The notes: generated by a model not told the origin, from the sequence alone. DNA of 64,000 nucleotides from Pseudoselenomonas ruminantium (GCA_015058655.1 SVBX01000011.1:1-64000); one strand, 5' to 3'. Counted from the first letter of the stretch, positions 10,645 to 21,816 are shown. Numbers and translations are program-made.

Positions 10645-11298
10645 ATGTCTAAAGCAATTTTAGGTAGAAAACTCGGCATGACCCAGATCTTCACGGAAGA
10701 GGGCAAGGTCGTTCCCGTAACGGTTGTAGAGGCCGGTGGCAACATCGTCATCCAGAACAAGACTGTTGAGACCGATGGCTACAACGCAGTGCAGCTCGGC
10801 TTTGGCGACATCAAGGAGAACAAGGTCAACAAGCCAATGAAAGGCCATTTCGAAAAGGCTGGCGTGAAGCCGGTGAAGTTCATTCGCGAGATGCGCCTTC
10901 AGGATCCTTCTGAATATAAAGTCGGTGATTCCATCGGCGTTGATATATTCGCTGCAGGTGAGTTAGTCGATGTAACGGGTACCTCCAAGGGCAAAGGCTT
11001 TGCTGGCGGTATCAAGCGTCACAACTTCGCGCGTGGTCCCATGGGACATGGTTCCAAGTCTCATCGTGAGCCCGGTTCCACCGGCGCCATGATTTCCGGC
11101 CCCGGCGGACGCGTGCTGAAGGGCAAGAAGCTCCCCGGCCGTATGGGTGGCGAGCGTGTTACGGTGCAGCGCCTCACGGTTGTCCGTGTGGATACTGACC
11201 GCAACCTCATCCTCATCAAGGGCGCTATCCCGGGCCCCAAGAAGAGCTTTGTTGTGATCAAAGACACTGTCAAGCCCGCAAAGCAGGCTAAAAACTAA
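10645..11298 (+). CDS. rplC: 50S ribosomal protein L3
   Basis: 217 residues. L3 starts 50S assembly and sends a loop to the peptidyl-transferase centre. It opens [20 protein letters not shown], and the central extension [21 protein letters not shown] (about 130-150) is intact, including the glutamine/arginine-rich tip region. GGGGAGGTGG precedes the start. Confidence 0.98.
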   Translation: MSKAILGRKLGMTQIFTEEGKVVPVTVVEAGGNIVIQNKTVETDGYNAVQLGFGDIKENKVNKPMKGHFEKAGVKPVKFIREMRLQDPSEYKVGDSIGVDIFAAGELVDVTGTSKGKGFAGGIKRHNFARGPMGHGSKSHREPGSTGAMISGPGGRVLKGKKLPGRMGGERVTVQRLTVVRVDTDRNLILIKGAIPGPKKSFVVIKDTVKPAKQAKN

Positions 11299-11321
11299 TT
11301 GGAAGGAGGATACCCTAAATT

Positions 11322-11945
11322 ATGGCTAATGTAGCAGTTTATGACATCGCTAACAAGCAGGTTGGCGATATCGAGCTCAATGACAACATTTTCGGCGTGG
11401 AGATGAACGCAGGTCTTCTCCATCAGGCCGTTATCATGCAGCTGGCCGCTCAGCGTCTCGGCACTCATGCCACCAAGACTCGTGGCTTCGTCCGTGGCGG
11501 TGGCCGCAAGCCCTGGAAGCAGAAGGGCACTGGCCGCGCTCGCAGCGGTTCTACCCGCAGCCCCTTGTGGGTGGGCGGCGGCACGGTCTTCGGACCCCAT
11601 CCCCGCAAGTATGCTTTCACGATGCCTCGCAAGCAGCGTCGCCTGGCACTCAAGTGCGCTCTTTCCGACAAGGTCAAGAGCGGCGATCTCATCGTGCTCG
11701 ATCAGCTCAGCTTCGATGCTCCTAAGACCAAGCAGATGGTCGAGGTGCTGAAGAGCTTCAGCGTAGAGAAGAAGGCTCTCTTCATCACCGCTGATGAGGT
11801 TGAGACTGTTGAGAAGTCCGCACGCAACATTCCGGGCGTGAAGTCCATCACGGCTCTGGGCCTCAATGTCCATGACATCCTGAACCATGGCAAGCTCTTT
11901 GTCACCAAGGATGCCGTAGCCCGTATCGAGGAGGTATTCGCATAA
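11322..11945 (+). CDS. rplD: 50S ribosomal protein L4
   Basis: 207 residues. L4 lines the exit tunnel through its long basic loop, visible at about 45-95 ([20 protein letters not shown]). In Gammaproteobacteria L4 also represses the S10 operon through its leader; the structured tuf-rpsJ gap is the obvious place to look for that here. The stop codon overlaps the rplW start (TAATG). Confidence 0.98.
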   Translation: MANVAVYDIANKQVGDIELNDNIFGVEMNAGLLHQAVIMQLAAQRLGTHATKTRGFVRGGGRKPWKQKGTGRARSGSTRSPLWVGGGTVFGPHPRKYAFTMPRKQRRLALKCALSDKVKSGDLIVLDQLSFDAPKTKQMVEVLKSFSVEKKALFITADEVETVEKSARNIPGVKSITALGLNVHDILNHGKLFVTKDAVARIEEVFA

Positions 11946-12226
11946 TGGAAGCACGTGAAATCCTGATCCGTCCGCTCATCACCGAGCGTACGACCCAGCT
12001 GATGGCTGAGGGCAAATACGTCTTCGTTGTGGCGAAGGCCGCCAACAAGATCGAGATTGCCAAGGCCGTGGCTGAGGTGTTCAATGTCAAGGTTGAGAAG
12101 GTCAACACCGTGAATGTTCTCGGCAAGACCAAGCGCATGGGCCGCACTTCCGGCAAGCGCCCTGACTATAAAAAGGCTATTGTGAAGCTCGCTGCTGGCG
12201 AAAGCATCGAGTTCTTCCAGGCCTAA
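11945..12226 (+). CDS. rplW: 50S ribosomal protein L23
   Basis: 93 residues. L23 forms the tunnel-exit docking platform for trigger factor, SRP and SecYEG. It has the family opening [21 protein letters not shown] and the RNA-binding loop [20 protein letters not shown] (about 59-78). It is translationally coupled to rplD by a one-base overlap. Confidence 0.97.
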   Translation: MEAREILIRPLITERTTQLMAEGKYVFVVAKAANKIEIAKAVAEVFNVKVEKVNTVNVLGKTKRMGRTSGKRPDYKKAIVKLAAGESIEFFQA

Positions 12227-12251
12227 TCTTAGAAGAAGGAGGTAAACAAAA

Positions 12252-13082
12252 GTGGCAGTAAAATCCTTTAAACCCTATTCTGCAGGCCGTCGTTTCATGA
12301 CCGTCGCTTCTTTCGACGAGATCACCACCGACAAGCCTGAGAAGTCCCTGACTGAGCGCCTGAAGAAGAACGGCGGCCGCAACCAGCAGGGTCGCCTGAC
12401 CGTTCGTCATCAGGGCGGCGGCCATAAGCGCCTTTATCGTATCATCGATTTCAAGCGCACTAAGGACGGCATCCCCGCTCGCGTGGCTACCATCGAGTAC
12501 GATCCGAACCGCAGCGCCCGCATCGCTCTCCTCAACTATGTCGACGGCGAGAAGCGCTACATCCTGGCTCCCAATGGCCTCAAAGTGGGCGATATGGTCG
12601 AGTCCGGCCCTGAGGCCGACATCAAGGTGGGCAATGCCCTTCCTCTGAAGAATATCCCGGTAGGTACTACCGTTCATGCCGTTGAGCTCAAGATCGGCAA
12701 GGGTGCGCAGCTGGTTCGCTCCGCTGGCACCAGCGCACAGCTCATGGCTAAGGAAGGCAACTATGCGCTTCTCCGCATGCCTTCCGGCGAGCTCCGCAAG
12801 GTTCACATCAACTGCCGTGCCACCATCGGTGAAGTCGGCAACCTGGAGCATGAGAACATCACTCTCGGTAAGGCTGGCCGCAGCCGCTGGCTCGGTATCC
12901 GTCCGGAGAACCGCGGCGTTGCCATGAACCCGAATGACCATCCGCATGGCGGTGGTGAGGGCCGTTCCCCTGTTGGCCGCAAGAACCCTGTTACCAAGTG
13001 GGGCAAGTGCGCTATGGGTACGAAGACCCGTCGCAAGAACAAGGCTTCCGAAAGCCTCATAGTGAAGCACCGCACGAAGTAA
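12252..13082 (+). CDS. rplB: 50S ribosomal protein L2
   Basis: 276 residues. L2 is needed for subunit joining and for the peptidyl-transferase centre. The conserved C-terminal segment [19 protein letters not shown] (about 224-242) holds the histidine associated with catalytic-centre function. GTG start at 12252 after AAGGAGG. Confidence 0.98.
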   Translation: MAVKSFKPYSAGRRFMTVASFDEITTDKPEKSLTERLKKNGGRNQQGRLTVRHQGGGHKRLYRIIDFKRTKDGIPARVATIEYDPNRSARIALLNYVDGEKRYILAPNGLKVGDMVESGPEADIKVGNALPLKNIPVGTTVHAVELKIGKGAQLVRSAGTSAQLMAKEGNYALLRMPSGELRKVHINCRATIGEVGNLEHENITLGKAGRSRWLGIRPENRGVAMNPNDHPHGGGEGRSPVGRKNPVTKWGKCAMGTKTRRKNKASESLIVKHRTK

Positions 13083-13098
13083 GAGAGGGGGATAAACT

Positions 13099-13380
13099 TT
13101 GTCAAGATCCATTAAGAAGGGCCCTTTCGTTGAAGAAAGCCTCATGAAGAAGATCACGGCTCTCAACGAAGCTAACGATAAAAAGGTTGTCAAGACTTGG
13201 TCCAGAAGCTCCACGATTTTCCCGGACTTCGTCGGTCATACCATTGCTGTCCATGATGGACGCAAGCATGTGCCTGTCTATGTCACTGAGGACATGGTCG
13301 GCCATAAGCTGGGTGAGTTCGCACCGACGCGCACCTTCAAAGGCCATGCCGGCGAAGAGCGCAAGACCTCACTGAAGTAA
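13099..13380 (+). CDS. rpsS: 30S ribosomal protein S19
   Basis: 93 residues, with the family core [18 protein letters not shown] at the N-terminus and [19 protein letters not shown] near the C-terminus. S19 pairs with S13 in the 30S head near the A-site tRNA. The start is TTG behind GAGAGGGGG. Confidence 0.97.
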   Translation: MSRSIKKGPFVEESLMKKITALNEANDKKVVKTWSRSSTIFPDFVGHTIAVHDGRKHVPVYVTEDMVGHKLGEFAPTRTFKGHAGEERKTSLK

Positions 13381-13397
13381 GCGAAAGGAGAATCGTT

Positions 13398-13733
13398 GTG
13401 GAATCAAAAGCAGTAGCTAAATACGTTCGCATCGCTCCGCGCAAGGTTCGTGTGGTCATGGATCTCATCCGTGGCAAGAACGTCGCTGAAGCATTTGCGA
13501 TTTTGAAGTTCACGCCGAAGGTTGGCGCTGAAGTTGTCGAGAAGGTTCTGCGCAGCGCTGTTGCCAACGCTGAGAACAACTTCGACATGGACGTGGACAA
13601 GCTCTACGTTTCCTCCGCCTTCGTTGATCAGGGTCCCACCCTCAAGCGCATCCACCCGCGTTCCCGCGGTCAGGCTTTCAAGATCCTGAAGCGCACGAGC
13701 CATGTGACCATCGTCGTCAACGAGAAGAACTAA
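13398..13733 (+). CDS. rplV: 50S ribosomal protein L22
   Basis: 111 residues. L22 reaches the exit tunnel through a beta-hairpin near the macrolide site; the tip region ([21 protein letters not shown], about 82-102) looks wild type. The start is GTG after AAAGGAG. Confidence 0.97.
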   Translation: MESKAVAKYVRIAPRKVRVVMDLIRGKNVAEAFAILKFTPKVGAEVVEKVLRSAVANAENNFDMDVDKLYVSSAFVDQGPTLKRIHPRSRGQAFKILKRTSHVTIVVNEKN

Positions 13734-13749
13734 GAAGGAGGGAAACGGA

Positions 13750-14418
13750 TTGGGTCAGAAAGTTAATCCGCATGGTATTCGCCTTGGCATCGTCAAGCAG
13801 TGGGATGCCAAGTGGTATGCAGATAAAGATTTTGCAGAGAACCTGCATGAAGATATCAAGATTCGTGATTACCTGAAGAAGAGCCTCCTGGCAGCAGGAA
13901 TCTCCAGGATTGAGACGGAGCGCACCAAGAATCGTCTCAAGATCACCATTCACACCGCAAAGCCGGGCATGGTCATCGGCCGCGGTGGTTCCGGCATCGA
14001 CCAGATCAAGGAAGGCTTGAAGAGCTACACTGAGAAGCGCGTCGATATCAACATCGCTGAGATCAAGCAGCCGGATATGGATGCAACTCTGGTGGCTGAG
14101 AACATCGCTTCCCAGCTGGAGCGCCGCATCGCTTTCCGCCGCGCCATGAAGCAGTCCGTAGGCCGCACCATGCGCCTGGGCGCCAAGGGCATCAAGATCA
14201 CCTGCAGCGGCCGTCTCGGCGGCGCTGAGATCGCACGCAGCGAAAGCTATCGTGAGGGCAGCATTCCCCTTCACACTCTCCGTGCAGACATCGATTACGG
14301 CACGGCAGAGGCTCATACCACTTATGGCCGCATCGGTATCAAGGTTTGGATCTTCAAGGGCGAAGTCCTTCCGGAGAGAAAGCAGCGCAAGGTTGCTAAC
14401 GAAGGGAGCGAAGCTTAA
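13750..14418 (+). CDS. rpsC: 30S ribosomal protein S3
   Basis: 222 residues. S3 forms part of the mRNA entry channel and helicase. The KH-domain motif [19 protein letters not shown] (about 75-93) and the C-terminal domain ([20 protein letters not shown]) are both clear. TTG start after AAGGAGGG. Its stop overlaps the rplP start. Confidence 0.98.
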   Translation: MGQKVNPHGIRLGIVKQWDAKWYADKDFAENLHEDIKIRDYLKKSLLAAGISRIETERTKNRLKITIHTAKPGMVIGRGGSGIDQIKEGLKSYTEKRVDINIAEIKQPDMDATLVAENIASQLERRIAFRRAMKQSVGRTMRLGAKGIKITCSGRLGGAEIARSESYREGSIPLHTLRADIDYGTAEAHTTYGRIGIKVWIFKGEVLPERKQRKVANEGSEA

Positions 14419-14852
14419 TGTTACTTCCTAAGAGAGTTAAATATCGCAAGCAGTTCCGTGGCCGCATGAAGGGCAAGGCTCATCGCGGCAACACTGTGAG
14501 CCATGGTGAATTCGGCCTGGTGGCTCTTGAGCCCGCTTGGATCACCAACCGTCAGATCGAGGCAGCCCGTATCGCTATGACTCGTTACATCAAGCGTGGC
14601 GGCCAGGTCTGGATCAAGATTTTCCCGGACAAGCCCGTAACCGCAAAGCCGGCCGAGACCCGCATGGGTTCCGGCAAGGGCTCGCCCGAGTACTGGGTAG
14701 CAGTCGTGAAGCCGGGCCGCGTCCTCTTCGAGATGGACGGCGTGTCCAAGGAAGTTGCCCGTGAGGCAATGCGCCTTGCAGGTCACAAGCTGCCTATCAA
14801 GACCAAGTTCGTGACTAAGGAAGACACTGTAGCAGAGGGTGGTGAAGCATAA
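14418..14852 (+). CDS. rplP: 50S ribosomal protein L16
   Basis: 144 residues, the standard length. L16 organises the A-site region of the 50S. The conserved loop [21 protein letters not shown] (about 76-96) is intact. Overlaps both neighbours by one base (TAATG junctions), so rpsC-rplP-rpmC are tightly coupled. Confidence 0.98.
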   Translation: MLLPKRVKYRKQFRGRMKGKAHRGNTVSHGEFGLVALEPAWITNRQIEAARIAMTRYIKRGGQVWIKIFPDKPVTAKPAETRMGSGKGSPEYWVAVVKPGRVLFEMDGVSKEVAREAMRLAGHKLPIKTKFVTKEDTVAEGGEA

Positions 14853-15046
14853 TGAAGGTTAATGAGATTCGCGAGATGAACGCAGACGAACTGAACCAGA
14901 AGCTTGCTTCGCTCAAAGAGGAGCTCTTCAACCTCCGTTTCCAGCTCGCCACCGGCCAGCTTGACAACCCGATGCGTATCAAAGATGTGAAGAAGACGAT
15001 CGCCCGCATCAAGACGATCCAGCGTGAGCAGGCTGCCAAGGCCTGA
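14852..15046 (+). CDS. rpmC: 50S ribosomal protein L29
   Basis: 64 residues forming a helical hairpin near the tunnel exit next to L23. Family features: [35 protein letters not shown], and a basic C-terminal helix. Confidence 0.96.
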   Translation: MKVNEIREMNADELNQKLASLKEELFNLRFQLATGQLDNPMRIKDVKKTIARIKTIQREQAAKA

Positions 15047-15087
15047 GGCGCAAAACAAGTGATATGCAGAAGGAAGGAGGCTCCCTA

Positions 15088-15345
15088 ATGAGCGAGAGAA
15101 ACGTACGAAAGACTAAGGTCGGCAAGGTCATTTCCGACAAGATGGACAAGACCGTTGTGGTTGCTATCGAGGAGATCGAGCAGCACAAGCTTTACAAGAA
15201 GCCGGTCAAGAGAACTGTGAAATTCCATGCGCATGACGAGAAGAATGATGCGCATGTTGGCGATAAGGTGTCCCTGATGGAGACCCGTCCCCTTTCCAAG
15301 ACCAAGCGCTGGAGAGTGGTCGAGGTTATCGAGCGCGCTAAGTAA
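15088..15345 (+). CDS. rpsQ: 30S ribosomal protein S17
   Basis: 85 residues with an OB fold. S17 is a primary binder of the 16S 5' domain. Motifs: [20 protein letters not shown], the basic loop [19 protein letters not shown] and [16 protein letters not shown]. The ATG at 15088 lies after AAGGAGG; an in-frame ATG at 15064 would put the ribosome site inside the gene. Confidence 0.96.
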   Translation: MSERNVRKTKVGKVISDKMDKTVVVAIEEIEQHKLYKKPVKRTVKFHAHDEKNDAHVGDKVSLMETRPLSKTKRWRVVEVIERAK

Positions 15346-15374
15346 GCCAAATACACGAAGAAGGAGGTTACATA

Positions 15375-15743
15375 ATGATTCAGCAGCAAACTATCCTGAA
15401 TGTTGGCGACAACACGGGCGCGAAAGAAATCATGTGCATCCGCGTGCTTGGCGGCTCTTACCGCAAGTATGCTAATATCGGCGATATCATCGTCGCAGCC
15501 GTGAAATCCGCAGCTCCTGGCGGTCAGGTGAAGAAGGGCGATGTGGTCAAGGCTGTGGTTGTCCGCAGCGTGAAGGGCCTGCGCCGCGCTGACGGTTCCT
15601 ACATCCGTTTCGACGAGAATGCAGCCGTCATCATCAAGGAAGACAAGACCCCGAAGGGCACTCGTATTTTCGGACCGGTAGCTAGAGAGCTTCGCGATAA
15701 AGACTTCATGAAGATTGTCTCCCTGGCTCCTGAAGTACTTTAA
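15375..15743 (+). CDS. rplN: 50S ribosomal protein L14
   Basis: 122 residues, the invariant family length. It opens [19 protein letters not shown] and ends in the [20 protein letters not shown] block. L14 sits at the subunit interface, where RsfS binds to silence ribosomes. Confidence 0.98.
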   Translation: MIQQQTILNVGDNTGAKEIMCIRVLGGSYRKYANIGDIIVAAVKSAAPGGQVKKGDVVKAVVVRSVKGLRRADGSYIRFDENAAVIIKEDKTPKGTRIFGPVARELRDKDFMKIVSLAPEVL

Positions 15744-15762
15744 TTCGTGAGGAGGTGCTATT

Positions 15763-16095
15763 TTGTCACTGGTTAAACTGAACGTGAAGAAGGGCGACAC
15801 GGTGCTCGTGCTGTCCGGCAAAGATAAGGGCAAGCAGGGCAAGGTTGTGGCTGCTATGCCGAAGAAGGGCAAGGTCGTCGTCGAGGGCGTGAACAAGGTG
15901 AAGCGTCACACGAAGCCCAATGTCAAGGCTCCTCAGGGCGGCATCCTGGTGAAGGAAGCTCCCATGCATGCCTGCAAGGTCATGTTGGTCTGCCCCGCCT
16001 GCTCCAAGGCTACCCGCGTAGCACACAAGGAAGTCAATGGCAAGAATGTCCGCGTCTGCAAGAAGTGCGGCGAAGTCATCGACCAGACCAAATAA
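15763..16095 (+). CDS. rplX: 50S ribosomal protein L24
   Basis: 110 residues, first protein of the spc part of the cluster and an initiator of 50S assembly. A KOW motif ([20 protein letters not shown], about 9-28) is followed by [12 protein letters not shown]. The C-terminus adds a four-cysteine zinc-ribbon-like element (VCPAC then VCKKCGEV). TTG start behind GAGGAGGTG. Confidence 0.96.
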   Translation: MSLVKLNVKKGDTVLVLSGKDKGKQGKVVAAMPKKGKVVVEGVNKVKRHTKPNVKAPQGGILVKEAPMHACKVMLVCPACSKATRVAHKEVNGKNVRVCKKCGEVIDQTK

Positions 16096-16116
16096 TTGAA
16101 GGAAGGAGGAAATACA

Positions 16117-16656
16117 TTGGATAGATTACAGGAAAAGTACCAGAAGGAAGTTGTGCCTGCTTTGACTTCGAAGTTTGGCTACAAGAATGTGATGCAGCTT
16201 CCGAAGGTGGAGAAGGTCATCATCAACATGGGTGTTGGCGAGGCTGTGGGCAACCCCAAGGCTCTCGACTCCGCTGTCAGCGACCTCACCATCATCTCCG
16301 GCCAGAAGCCGCTCCTCACCCGCGCCAAGAAGTCCCTGGCTGCTTGGAAGCTCCGTGAGGGCATGCCCATCGGCTGCAAGGTGACCCTGCGCGGCGAGCG
16401 CATGTATCAGTTCCTCGACAAGTTCATGAATGTTGCCCTGCCGCGCGTTCGTGACTTCCGTGGTGTGTCCGGCACTGCCTTCGACGGCCGTGGCAACTAC
16501 GCTGTCGGTCTCAAAGAGCAGCTCATTTTCCCGGAAATCGAGTACGATAAGATCGACAAGATCCGTGGCATGAACATTGTTATCGTTACGACGGCACAGA
16601 CGGATGAGGAAGCCAGAGAGCTCCTGAAACTCATGGGTATGCCGTTCAAAGCATAA
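16117..16656 (+). CDS. rplE: 50S ribosomal protein L5
   Basis: 179 residues, the canonical length. L5 carries 5S rRNA into the central protuberance and contacts P-site tRNA. Motifs: [39 protein letters not shown] and [17 protein letters not shown]. The TTG at 16117 follows AAGGAGG; the earlier in-frame TTG at 16096 lies upstream of that site. Confidence 0.97.
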   Translation: MDRLQEKYQKEVVPALTSKFGYKNVMQLPKVEKVIINMGVGEAVGNPKALDSAVSDLTIISGQKPLLTRAKKSLAAWKLREGMPIGCKVTLRGERMYQFLDKFMNVALPRVRDFRGVSGTAFDGRGNYAVGLKEQLIFPEIEYDKIDKIRGMNIVIVTTAQTDEEARELLKLMGMPFKA

Positions 16657-16673
16657 GAGGAGGAAAGAAGCTC

Positions 16674-16859
16674 ATGGCAAAGAAGTCTATGGTAGAGAAG
16701 TGGAGCAAAGAGCCTAAGTTCTCTACTCGTCAGTACAACCGCTGCAAGATTTGCGGCCGTCCCCACGGCTACATGCGCAAGTTTGACATGTGCCGCATCT
16801 GCTTCCGCGAGCAGAGCTACGCTGGCGCTATTCCTGGCGTGACCAAGGCTAGCTGGTAA
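16674..16859 (+). CDS. rpsN: 30S ribosomal protein S14, zinc-binding short form
   Basis: 61 residues, the zinc-ribbon type-Z form typical of Firmicutes. Two CxxC pairs (CKIC at about 24-27 and CRIC at about 40-43) bind zinc. Many relatives hold a zinc-free paralogue elsewhere for zinc starvation; none is seen here. Confidence 0.97.
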   Translation: MAKKSMVEKWSKEPKFSTRQYNRCKICGRPHGYMRKFDMCRICFREQSYAGAIPGVTKASW

Positions 16860-16890
16860 TTCTTATTATTTGAAAGGAGGATATCGATTC

Positions 16891-17289
16891 ATGGTAATGA
16901 CTGATCCTATTGCAGATATGCTGACCCGTTTGCGCAATGCAAACTCTGTATTCCACGAGACGGTGGATGTCCCCGGTTCCAAGATCAAGAGCGCTATCGC
17001 TGAGGTCTTGAAGGAAGAGGGCTTCATCAAGGACTATTCTTTCAATGAGGACAACAAGCAGGGTGTCATCACGATTTCCCTGAAGTATGGCCCCAACCGC
17101 GAGAAGGTCATCTCCGGTATCAAGCGTATTTCCAAGCCTGGCCTGCGCCAGTATGCAAAGCACGATGAGCTGCCCCGCGTGCTGGGCGGCCTCGGCATCG
17201 CCATCATCTCCACTTCCAAGGGGATCATGAGCGACAAGCAGGCTCGCAAGGCCGGTCTCGGCGGCGAAGTCATCGCTTACGTTTGGTAA
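16891..17289 (+). CDS. rpsH: 30S ribosomal protein S8
   Basis: 132 residues, starting [20 protein letters not shown] like its Firmicute homologues. The GTSKGIMSD-type C-terminal motif appears as [28 protein letters not shown] lies before the ATG at 16891. In enterobacteria S8 represses the spc operon by binding near rplE; no comparison with that site was possible by eye. Confidence 0.97.
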   Translation: MVMTDPIADMLTRLRNANSVFHETVDVPGSKIKSAIAEVLKEEGFIKDYSFNEDNKQGVITISLKYGPNREKVISGIKRISKPGLRQYAKHDELPRVLGGLGIAIISTSKGIMSDKQARKAGLGGEVIAYVW

Positions 17290-17315
17290 TTGAAAAATAG
17301 TCAGGAGGTGTACAG

Positions 17316-17867
17316 ATGTCAAGAATTGGTAGAGCACCGATTGAGATTCCCGCTGGCGTAACCGTTACGGTCGGCGAGGACAATTTGGTGAAAGTCAAAG
17401 GCCCGAAAGGTGAACTTTCCCGCCAGATCAGCCCGGAAATGAAAGTAACCATCGACGGTAACATCCTCACTGTTGAGCGTCCGTCCGATGATAAGATGCA
17501 CAGGTCTCTCCATGGCCTTTCCCGTACCCTCATCAACAACATGGTTGTTGGTGTGACGGAAGGCTATCAGAAGAACCTCGAGATCGCAGGCGTCGGTTAT
17601 CGTGCCCAGAAGCAGGGCAAGAACCTGAACCTGTCCCTTGGTTTCTCCCATCCGGTTATCGTTGAGCCCCCCGAGGGCATCACCTTCGATGTGCCCAGCG
17701 CTACCGCTATCACGGTTTCTGGCATCGACAAAGAAGTTGTCGGCCAGATTGCTGCAGAGATCCGCAGCTTCCGTGAGCCCGAGCCGTACAAGGGCAAGGG
17801 TATCAAGTACGCTGGCGAGCATATCCGTCGCAAAGAGGGTAAAGCCGGCGCTAAGGGTAAGAAATAA
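17316..17867 (+). CDS. rplF: 50S ribosomal protein L6
   Basis: 183 residues with the duplicated RNA-binding fold. Family sequences: [19 protein letters not shown] at the start and the C-terminal signature [22 protein letters not shown] (about 155-176). It lies near the sarcin-ricin loop and elongation-factor site. Confidence 0.98.
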   Translation: MSRIGRAPIEIPAGVTVTVGEDNLVKVKGPKGELSRQISPEMKVTIDGNILTVERPSDDKMHRSLHGLSRTLINNMVVGVTEGYQKNLEIAGVGYRAQKQGKNLNLSLGFSHPVIVEPPEGITFDVPSATAITVSGIDKEVVGQIAAEIRSFREPEPYKGKGIKYAGEHIRRKEGKAGAKGKK

Positions 17868-17897
17868 GGAACTGACTCGAGAAAGGAGTGAATCTCT

Positions 17898-18257
17898 GTG
17901 CTTATTAAGGCAGATAAGAACAAGGCACGTCAGAAGCGTCATCTGCGTGTCCGCAACCATATCGCTGGCACTGCGGCTCGTCCGCGCCTCAATGTTTACA
18001 GGAGCCTTGCCAACATCTATGCTCAGATCATCGACGATGAGAAGGGCATTACCCTGGTTTCCGCCAGCACTCAGGACAAGGGCTTCGAGAATTACGGCGG
18101 CAACATCGAGGCCGCCAAGGCCATCGGTGCTGAGATTGCCAAGCGCGCTCTGGAGAAGGGCATCAGCGAGGTAGTCTTCGATCGCGGCGGCTATGTGTAC
18201 CATGGCCGTGTGGCAGCCCTGGCTGAGGCCGCTCGTGAAGCAGGCCTGAAATTCTAA
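17898..18257 (+). CDS. rplR: 50S ribosomal protein L18
   Basis: 119 residues; binds 5S rRNA with L5. The basic N-terminus ([19 protein letters not shown]) and the C-terminal [20 protein letters not shown] are diagnostic. GTG start after GAAAGGAG. Confidence 0.97.
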   Translation: MLIKADKNKARQKRHLRVRNHIAGTAARPRLNVYRSLANIYAQIIDDEKGITLVSASTQDKGFENYGGNIEAAKAIGAEIAKRALEKGISEVVFDRGGYVYHGRVAALAEAAREAGLKF

Positions 18258-18277
18258 AAAACAAAGGAGGTAAATGA

Positions 18278-18784
18278 ATGGCTAGAAATATGGACAACGA
18301 AACTCCGGAGTTCGAGGAGAAAGTTGTATACATTAACCGAGTTGCGAAAGTCGTCAAGGGCGGCCGTCGCTTCTCCTTCAGCGCCCTGGTCGTGGTCGGC
18401 AACAAGAAGGGCAAGGTCGGTGTAGGTCTCGGCAAGGCTGCTGAGGTTCCCGAGGCTATCCGCAAGGGTGTCGAGGATGCGAAGAAGAACCTCATCACTG
18501 TGGCCCTGAAGGACAACCGCACCATTCCCCATGAGATGCTGGGCATCTTCGGCGCAGGCCAGGTTATGATGAAGCCGGCTGCCAAAGGTACCGGTGTCAT
18601 CGCCGGCGGCCCCGTGCGTGCAGTACTGGAGCTGGCAGGCGTTCATGATATCCTGACCAAGTCCCTGGGTTCTTCCAACCCCAACAACATGGTTCGTGCA
18701 GCCATGGAGGGCCTGAAGGCTCTCAAGCAGCCCGAAATCGTGGCTGAACTCCGTGGCAAGACTGTCGCTGAGATTTTAGGTTAA
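18278..18784 (+). CDS. rpsE: 30S ribosomal protein S5
   Basis: 168 residues. S5 lies at the mRNA entry and affects decoding accuracy. The double-stranded-RNA-binding-like N-terminal domain has the spectinomycin-site loop [20 protein letters not shown] (about 25-44), which looks wild type. The C-terminal domain has [20 protein letters not shown]. Confidence 0.98.
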   Translation: MARNMDNETPEFEEKVVYINRVAKVVKGGRRFSFSALVVVGNKKGKVGVGLGKAAEVPEAIRKGVEDAKKNLITVALKDNRTIPHEMLGIFGAGQVMMKPAAKGTGVIAGGPVRAVLELAGVHDILTKSLGSSNPNNMVRAAMEGLKALKQPEIVAELRGKTVAEILG

Positions 18785-18800
18785 GGAGGCTCTTTAAGCA

Positions 18801-18986
18801 ATGGCAAAAGTAAAAGTTACGCTCAAGAGGAGCCTCATTGGCCGTCCTGAGACCCAGCGCCGTACTGTCCGCGCTCTCGGCCTGCGCAAGGTGAACTCTG
18901 TTTCCATCCTGCCGGATAACCCGGCTGTGCGCGGCCAGCTCCACAAGGTTGAGCATTTGATCTCTGTGGAAGAGATTGCAGAATAA
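18801..18986 (+). CDS. rpmD: 50S ribosomal protein L30
   Basis: 61 residues, the short bacterial form: [20 protein letters not shown], then [29 protein letters not shown] precedes the ATG. Confidence 0.96.
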   Translation: MAKVKVTLKRSLIGRPETQRRTVRALGLRKVNSVSILPDNPAVRGQLHKVEHLISVEEIAE

Positions 18987-19010
18987 TTCTAGAGGACAGG
19001 AGGTGCAAGC

Positions 19011-19460
19011 ATGAAGTTACATGAATTACAGCCCGCAGAAGGTTCCCGCAAGGAGCGCAACCGCGTCGGCCGCGGTCTCGGCTCCGGCAATGGCAAGACT
19101 TCCGGCCGCGGCATGAAGGGCCAGAACTCCCGCAGCGGCGGCGGTGTCCGCACCGGTTTCGAGGGTGGCCAGATGCCTATCTACCGTCGTCTGCCGAAGC
19201 GCGGCTTCAAGAATATCTGGGCCAAGACCTTTGCTGAGGTCAATGTGGAGAGCCTGAACCGTTTCGAAGACGGCGCAGTGGTCGATCCCGTGGCTCTGGT
19301 TGAGAGCGGCATTCTGAAGAATGTCCGTGACGGCATCCGCATCCTTGGCAAGGGCGAGCTCACCAAGAAGCTCACTGTCCGTGCCAACGGCTTCACCAAG
19401 TCTGCAGAGGAGAAGATCACCGCTGCAGGCGGCCAGATCGAAAAAATTGAGGTGAAGTAA
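19011..19460 (+). CDS. rplO: 50S ribosomal protein L15
   Basis: 149 residues with the glycine/arginine-rich N-terminus ([19 protein letters not shown], about 21-39) that threads into 23S rRNA, and a globular C-terminal domain. Its stop codon is one base from the secY start, linking ribosome assembly to the translocon gene. Confidence 0.97.
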   Translation: MKLHELQPAEGSRKERNRVGRGLGSGNGKTSGRGMKGQNSRSGGGVRTGFEGGQMPIYRRLPKRGFKNIWAKTFAEVNVESLNRFEDGAVVDPVALVESGILKNVRDGIRILGKGELTKKLTVRANGFTKSAEEKITAAGGQIEKIEVK

Positions 19461-19461
19461 G

Positions 19462-20718
19462 GTGCTCACAGCCCTTGGCAACATCTTCAAGATTCCCGAA
19501 CTCAGAGATAAGATCATCTTCACTCTCATCATGTTCGCGATCTTCAGGATGGGGACTCACATCCCCGTCCCTGGGGTTGACCCAACGGCGATCGAGCAAC
19601 TTTTTGCCAATGGCAACCTCTTCGGTCTCCTTGACCTGTTCTCTGGTGGTGCTTTCAGCAAGTTTTCCATCTTTGCCATGAGCATCACGCCTTACATCAA
19701 TGCGGCCATCATCATCCAGCTGCTGAATGTCGTCATTCCCACGCTGGAACAGTGGTCCAAAGAAGGAGCAGAGGGGCACAAGAAGACAACGAAAGTCACC
19801 CGCTACCTGACGGTGGTGCTGGCTTTCCTCCAGGCTATCGGCATGTCCATCGGACTCAAGGCCGCTATCCTGAACCCCAGTCCGGTGAATATCCTCATCA
19901 TAGCGATAACGCTTACGGCTGGTACGGTATTCCTGATGTGGCTGGGCGAGCAGATCACGGCTCAGGGAGTTGGTAACGGCATATCCCTTATCATCTTCGC
20001 CGGCATCGTGGCGGCGCTCCCCAAGAACATCGGTACCATCTATCATTATGTCCAGGCAGGCACCATCAGTTATTTCAGCGTGTTTATGTTCATGGTCATA
20101 GCAGTTGCCATGATTGTGTTCGTCATCCATGTTGAGACAGGCTTCCGCCACATACCCATTTCCTATACGAAAAGGGTAGGCGGGGGAAGGGCCTTTGGCG
20201 GTCATTCCAGCCATATTCCCCTGAAGGTGAACCAGGCTGGCGTAATCCCCATCATCTTTGCGTCATCCGTGCTGATGTTTCCAGTGACCATCGCCCAGTT
20301 CATTGAAGTGCCCTGGGTGAAGACCGTTGCCAGTTATTTGCAGTGGGGAACGCCATTGCAGACGGCACTGTACGTCCTGCTCATCGTGTTCTTTACTTAC
20401 TTCTATACTGCGGTTACTGTAAAGATATCGGATATGGCAGAGAACCTCAAGAAATACGGCGGCTTCATTCCGGGCATCCGTCCTGGTCAGCCGACGGCAG
20501 ACTATCTTGATTTTGTCATGACCCGCATAACTCTGGCCGGCTCCATCTTCCTGGCCTTCATAGCGGTGCTGCCCAACATGATTGCGGCAGCTACTCACAT
20601 CGAAGGCGTGTATTTTGGCGGCACGGCCCTGCTGATTGTGGTGGGCGTTGCCCTCCAGACCATGAAGCAGGTGGAGTCCATGGTGGTCATGCGTCACTAC
20701 GAAGGGTTCATGAAATAA
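19462..20718 (+). CDS. secY: Protein translocase channel subunit SecY
   Basis: 418 residues, about ten membrane helices, forming the Sec channel with SecE and SecG. Typical segments: [20 protein letters not shown] at the start, [20 protein letters not shown], the cytoplasmic loop [21 protein letters not shown], and the C-terminal EGFMK. GTG start. The adk gene follows 13 bases later as in most Firmicutes. Confidence 0.98.
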   Translation: MLTALGNIFKIPELRDKIIFTLIMFAIFRMGTHIPVPGVDPTAIEQLFANGNLFGLLDLFSGGAFSKFSIFAMSITPYINAAIIIQLLNVVIPTLEQWSKEGAEGHKKTTKVTRYLTVVLAFLQAIGMSIGLKAAILNPSPVNILIIAITLTAGTVFLMWLGEQITAQGVGNGISLIIFAGIVAALPKNIGTIYHYVQAGTISYFSVFMFMVIAVAMIVFVIHVETGFRHIPISYTKRVGGGRAFGGHSSHIPLKVNQAGVIPIIFASSVLMFPVTIAQFIEVPWVKTVASYLQWGTPLQTALYVLLIVFFTYFYTAVTVKISDMAENLKKYGGFIPGIRPGQPTADYLDFVMTRITLAGSIFLAFIAVLPNMIAAATHIEGVYFGGTALLIVVGVALQTMKQVESMVVMRHYEGFMK

Positions 20719-20731
20719 GGAGGCAACCAAT

Positions 20732-21376
20732 ATGCATATCTTGTTGATGGGCCCCCCGGGTGCCGGCAAGGGCACGCAGGCGGCTGCTCTGGTAAAGGAA
20801 CTGGGCGTTCCTCATATCTCCACCGGGGATATGTTCCGGGCAGCTATCAAGGAAGGCACCGAGATGGGCAAGAAGGCCAAGGCCTTCATAGATGCCGGAA
20901 ATCTGGTGCCGGATGAAGTGACCATCGGCATCGTCCGCGACAGGCTTGCCAAGGACGATTGCAAGAAGGGCTTCATCCTGGATGGGTTCCCCCGTACGGT
21001 GGGGCAGGCTGATGCTTTGAAGGGCATCCTTTCCGAGCTTGGCCTGGCGCTTGACAAGGTGCTGAATATCAGCGTTCCTTCAAGCGAGCTCATCGAGCGT
21101 GCTGTAGGCCGCCGCATCTGCAAGGCTTGCGGCGCCACCTATCACCTGAAATTCAACCCGACTAAGGTCGAGGGCAAGTGCGATGAATGCGGCGGCGAGC
21201 TTTACCAGCGCGCTGACGACACGGCTGAGACCATGGGCAATCGTCTGAAGAAGTACGAGGAGTCCACGAAGCCTCTCATCGATTACTATACAGCAGCAGG
21301 CGTCTATGCCGAAGTTGATGGCCTCCAGGACATTAGCAAGGTCACCGAAAGCCTGGTTGCAGTCCTCAAGGGCTGA
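20732..21376 (+). CDS. adk: Adenylate kinase
   Basis: 214 residues; interconverts ATP plus AMP and 2 ADP. P-loop GPPGAGKGT (about 7-15) and the AMP-site segment ([12 protein letters not shown]) are present. The LID carries a zinc site with two CxxC pairs (CKAC and CDEC), as in Gram-positive long-form enzymes. In most relatives map follows adk; here there is a 175-base gap and then infA. Confidence 0.98.
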   Translation: MHILLMGPPGAGKGTQAAALVKELGVPHISTGDMFRAAIKEGTEMGKKAKAFIDAGNLVPDEVTIGIVRDRLAKDDCKKGFILDGFPRTVGQADALKGILSELGLALDKVLNISVPSSELIERAVGRRICKACGATYHLKFNPTKVEGKCDECGGELYQRADDTAETMGNRLKKYEESTKPLIDYYTAAGVYAEVDGLQDISKVTESLVAVLKG

Positions 21377-21404
21377 AGGAAGTCATAAAAAGCTTCCAGA
21401 ATGA

Positions 21405-21444
21405 CATTGCGAGGGCGGCCCATGGTGGGCCGCCCCTTGCAATG
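21405..21444 (+). repeat. Long hairpin after adk
   Basis: CATTGC...GCAATG encloses GGCGGCCCA/TGGGCCGCC with a 3-base loop. It is very stable but followed by ATATAAATG rather than a T-run, so either a weak terminator or an mRNA-processing or stability hairpin. It occupies the position where map would be expected. Confidence 0.7.
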
Positions 21445-21551
21445 ATATAAATGAATTTAATAATGTTCTGTTGTTGGGCATGGCATTAGAAATGCAGAAA
21501 GCTCCTTTTGAATGACTTTGGCCCAACCAAGTTAATGTAAAGGGGAAGAAC

Positions 21552-21770
21552 ATGTCAAAACAAGATGTTATTGAAGTTGAAGGCAAGGTACTGGAAGCGC
21601 TGCCCAATGCAATGTTCCAGGTCGAGCTTGAAAATGGTCATGTTGTACTGGCTCATGTATCCGGCAAGATCCGCATGAACTTCATCCGTATCCTGCCAGG
21701 GGACAAGGTCACGATTGAGCTCACGCCTTATGACTTGACCCGTGGCCGTATAACCTACCGATTCAAATAA
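21552..21770 (+). CDS. infA: Translation initiation factor IF-1
   Basis: 72 residues, the invariant length, single OB fold: [40 protein letters not shown] and [23 protein letters not shown]. It blocks the A site during initiation. GGGGAAG precedes the start. It is separated from rpmJ by a promoter and a 150-bp structured element. Confidence 0.98.
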   Translation: MSKQDVIEVEGKVLEALPNAMFQVELENGHVVLAHVSGKIRMNFIRILPGDKVTIELTPYDLTRGRITYRFK

Positions 21771-21816
21771 GGTCAGCTGCTTTCGAAAATTTTTTTTGTT
21801 TTCCTGCAAAAAAAAC

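Noticed and set aside
21405-21444. Intrinsic terminator after adk
   Set aside because: Very stable stem but no T-run; annotated as a hairpin of unknown role instead.
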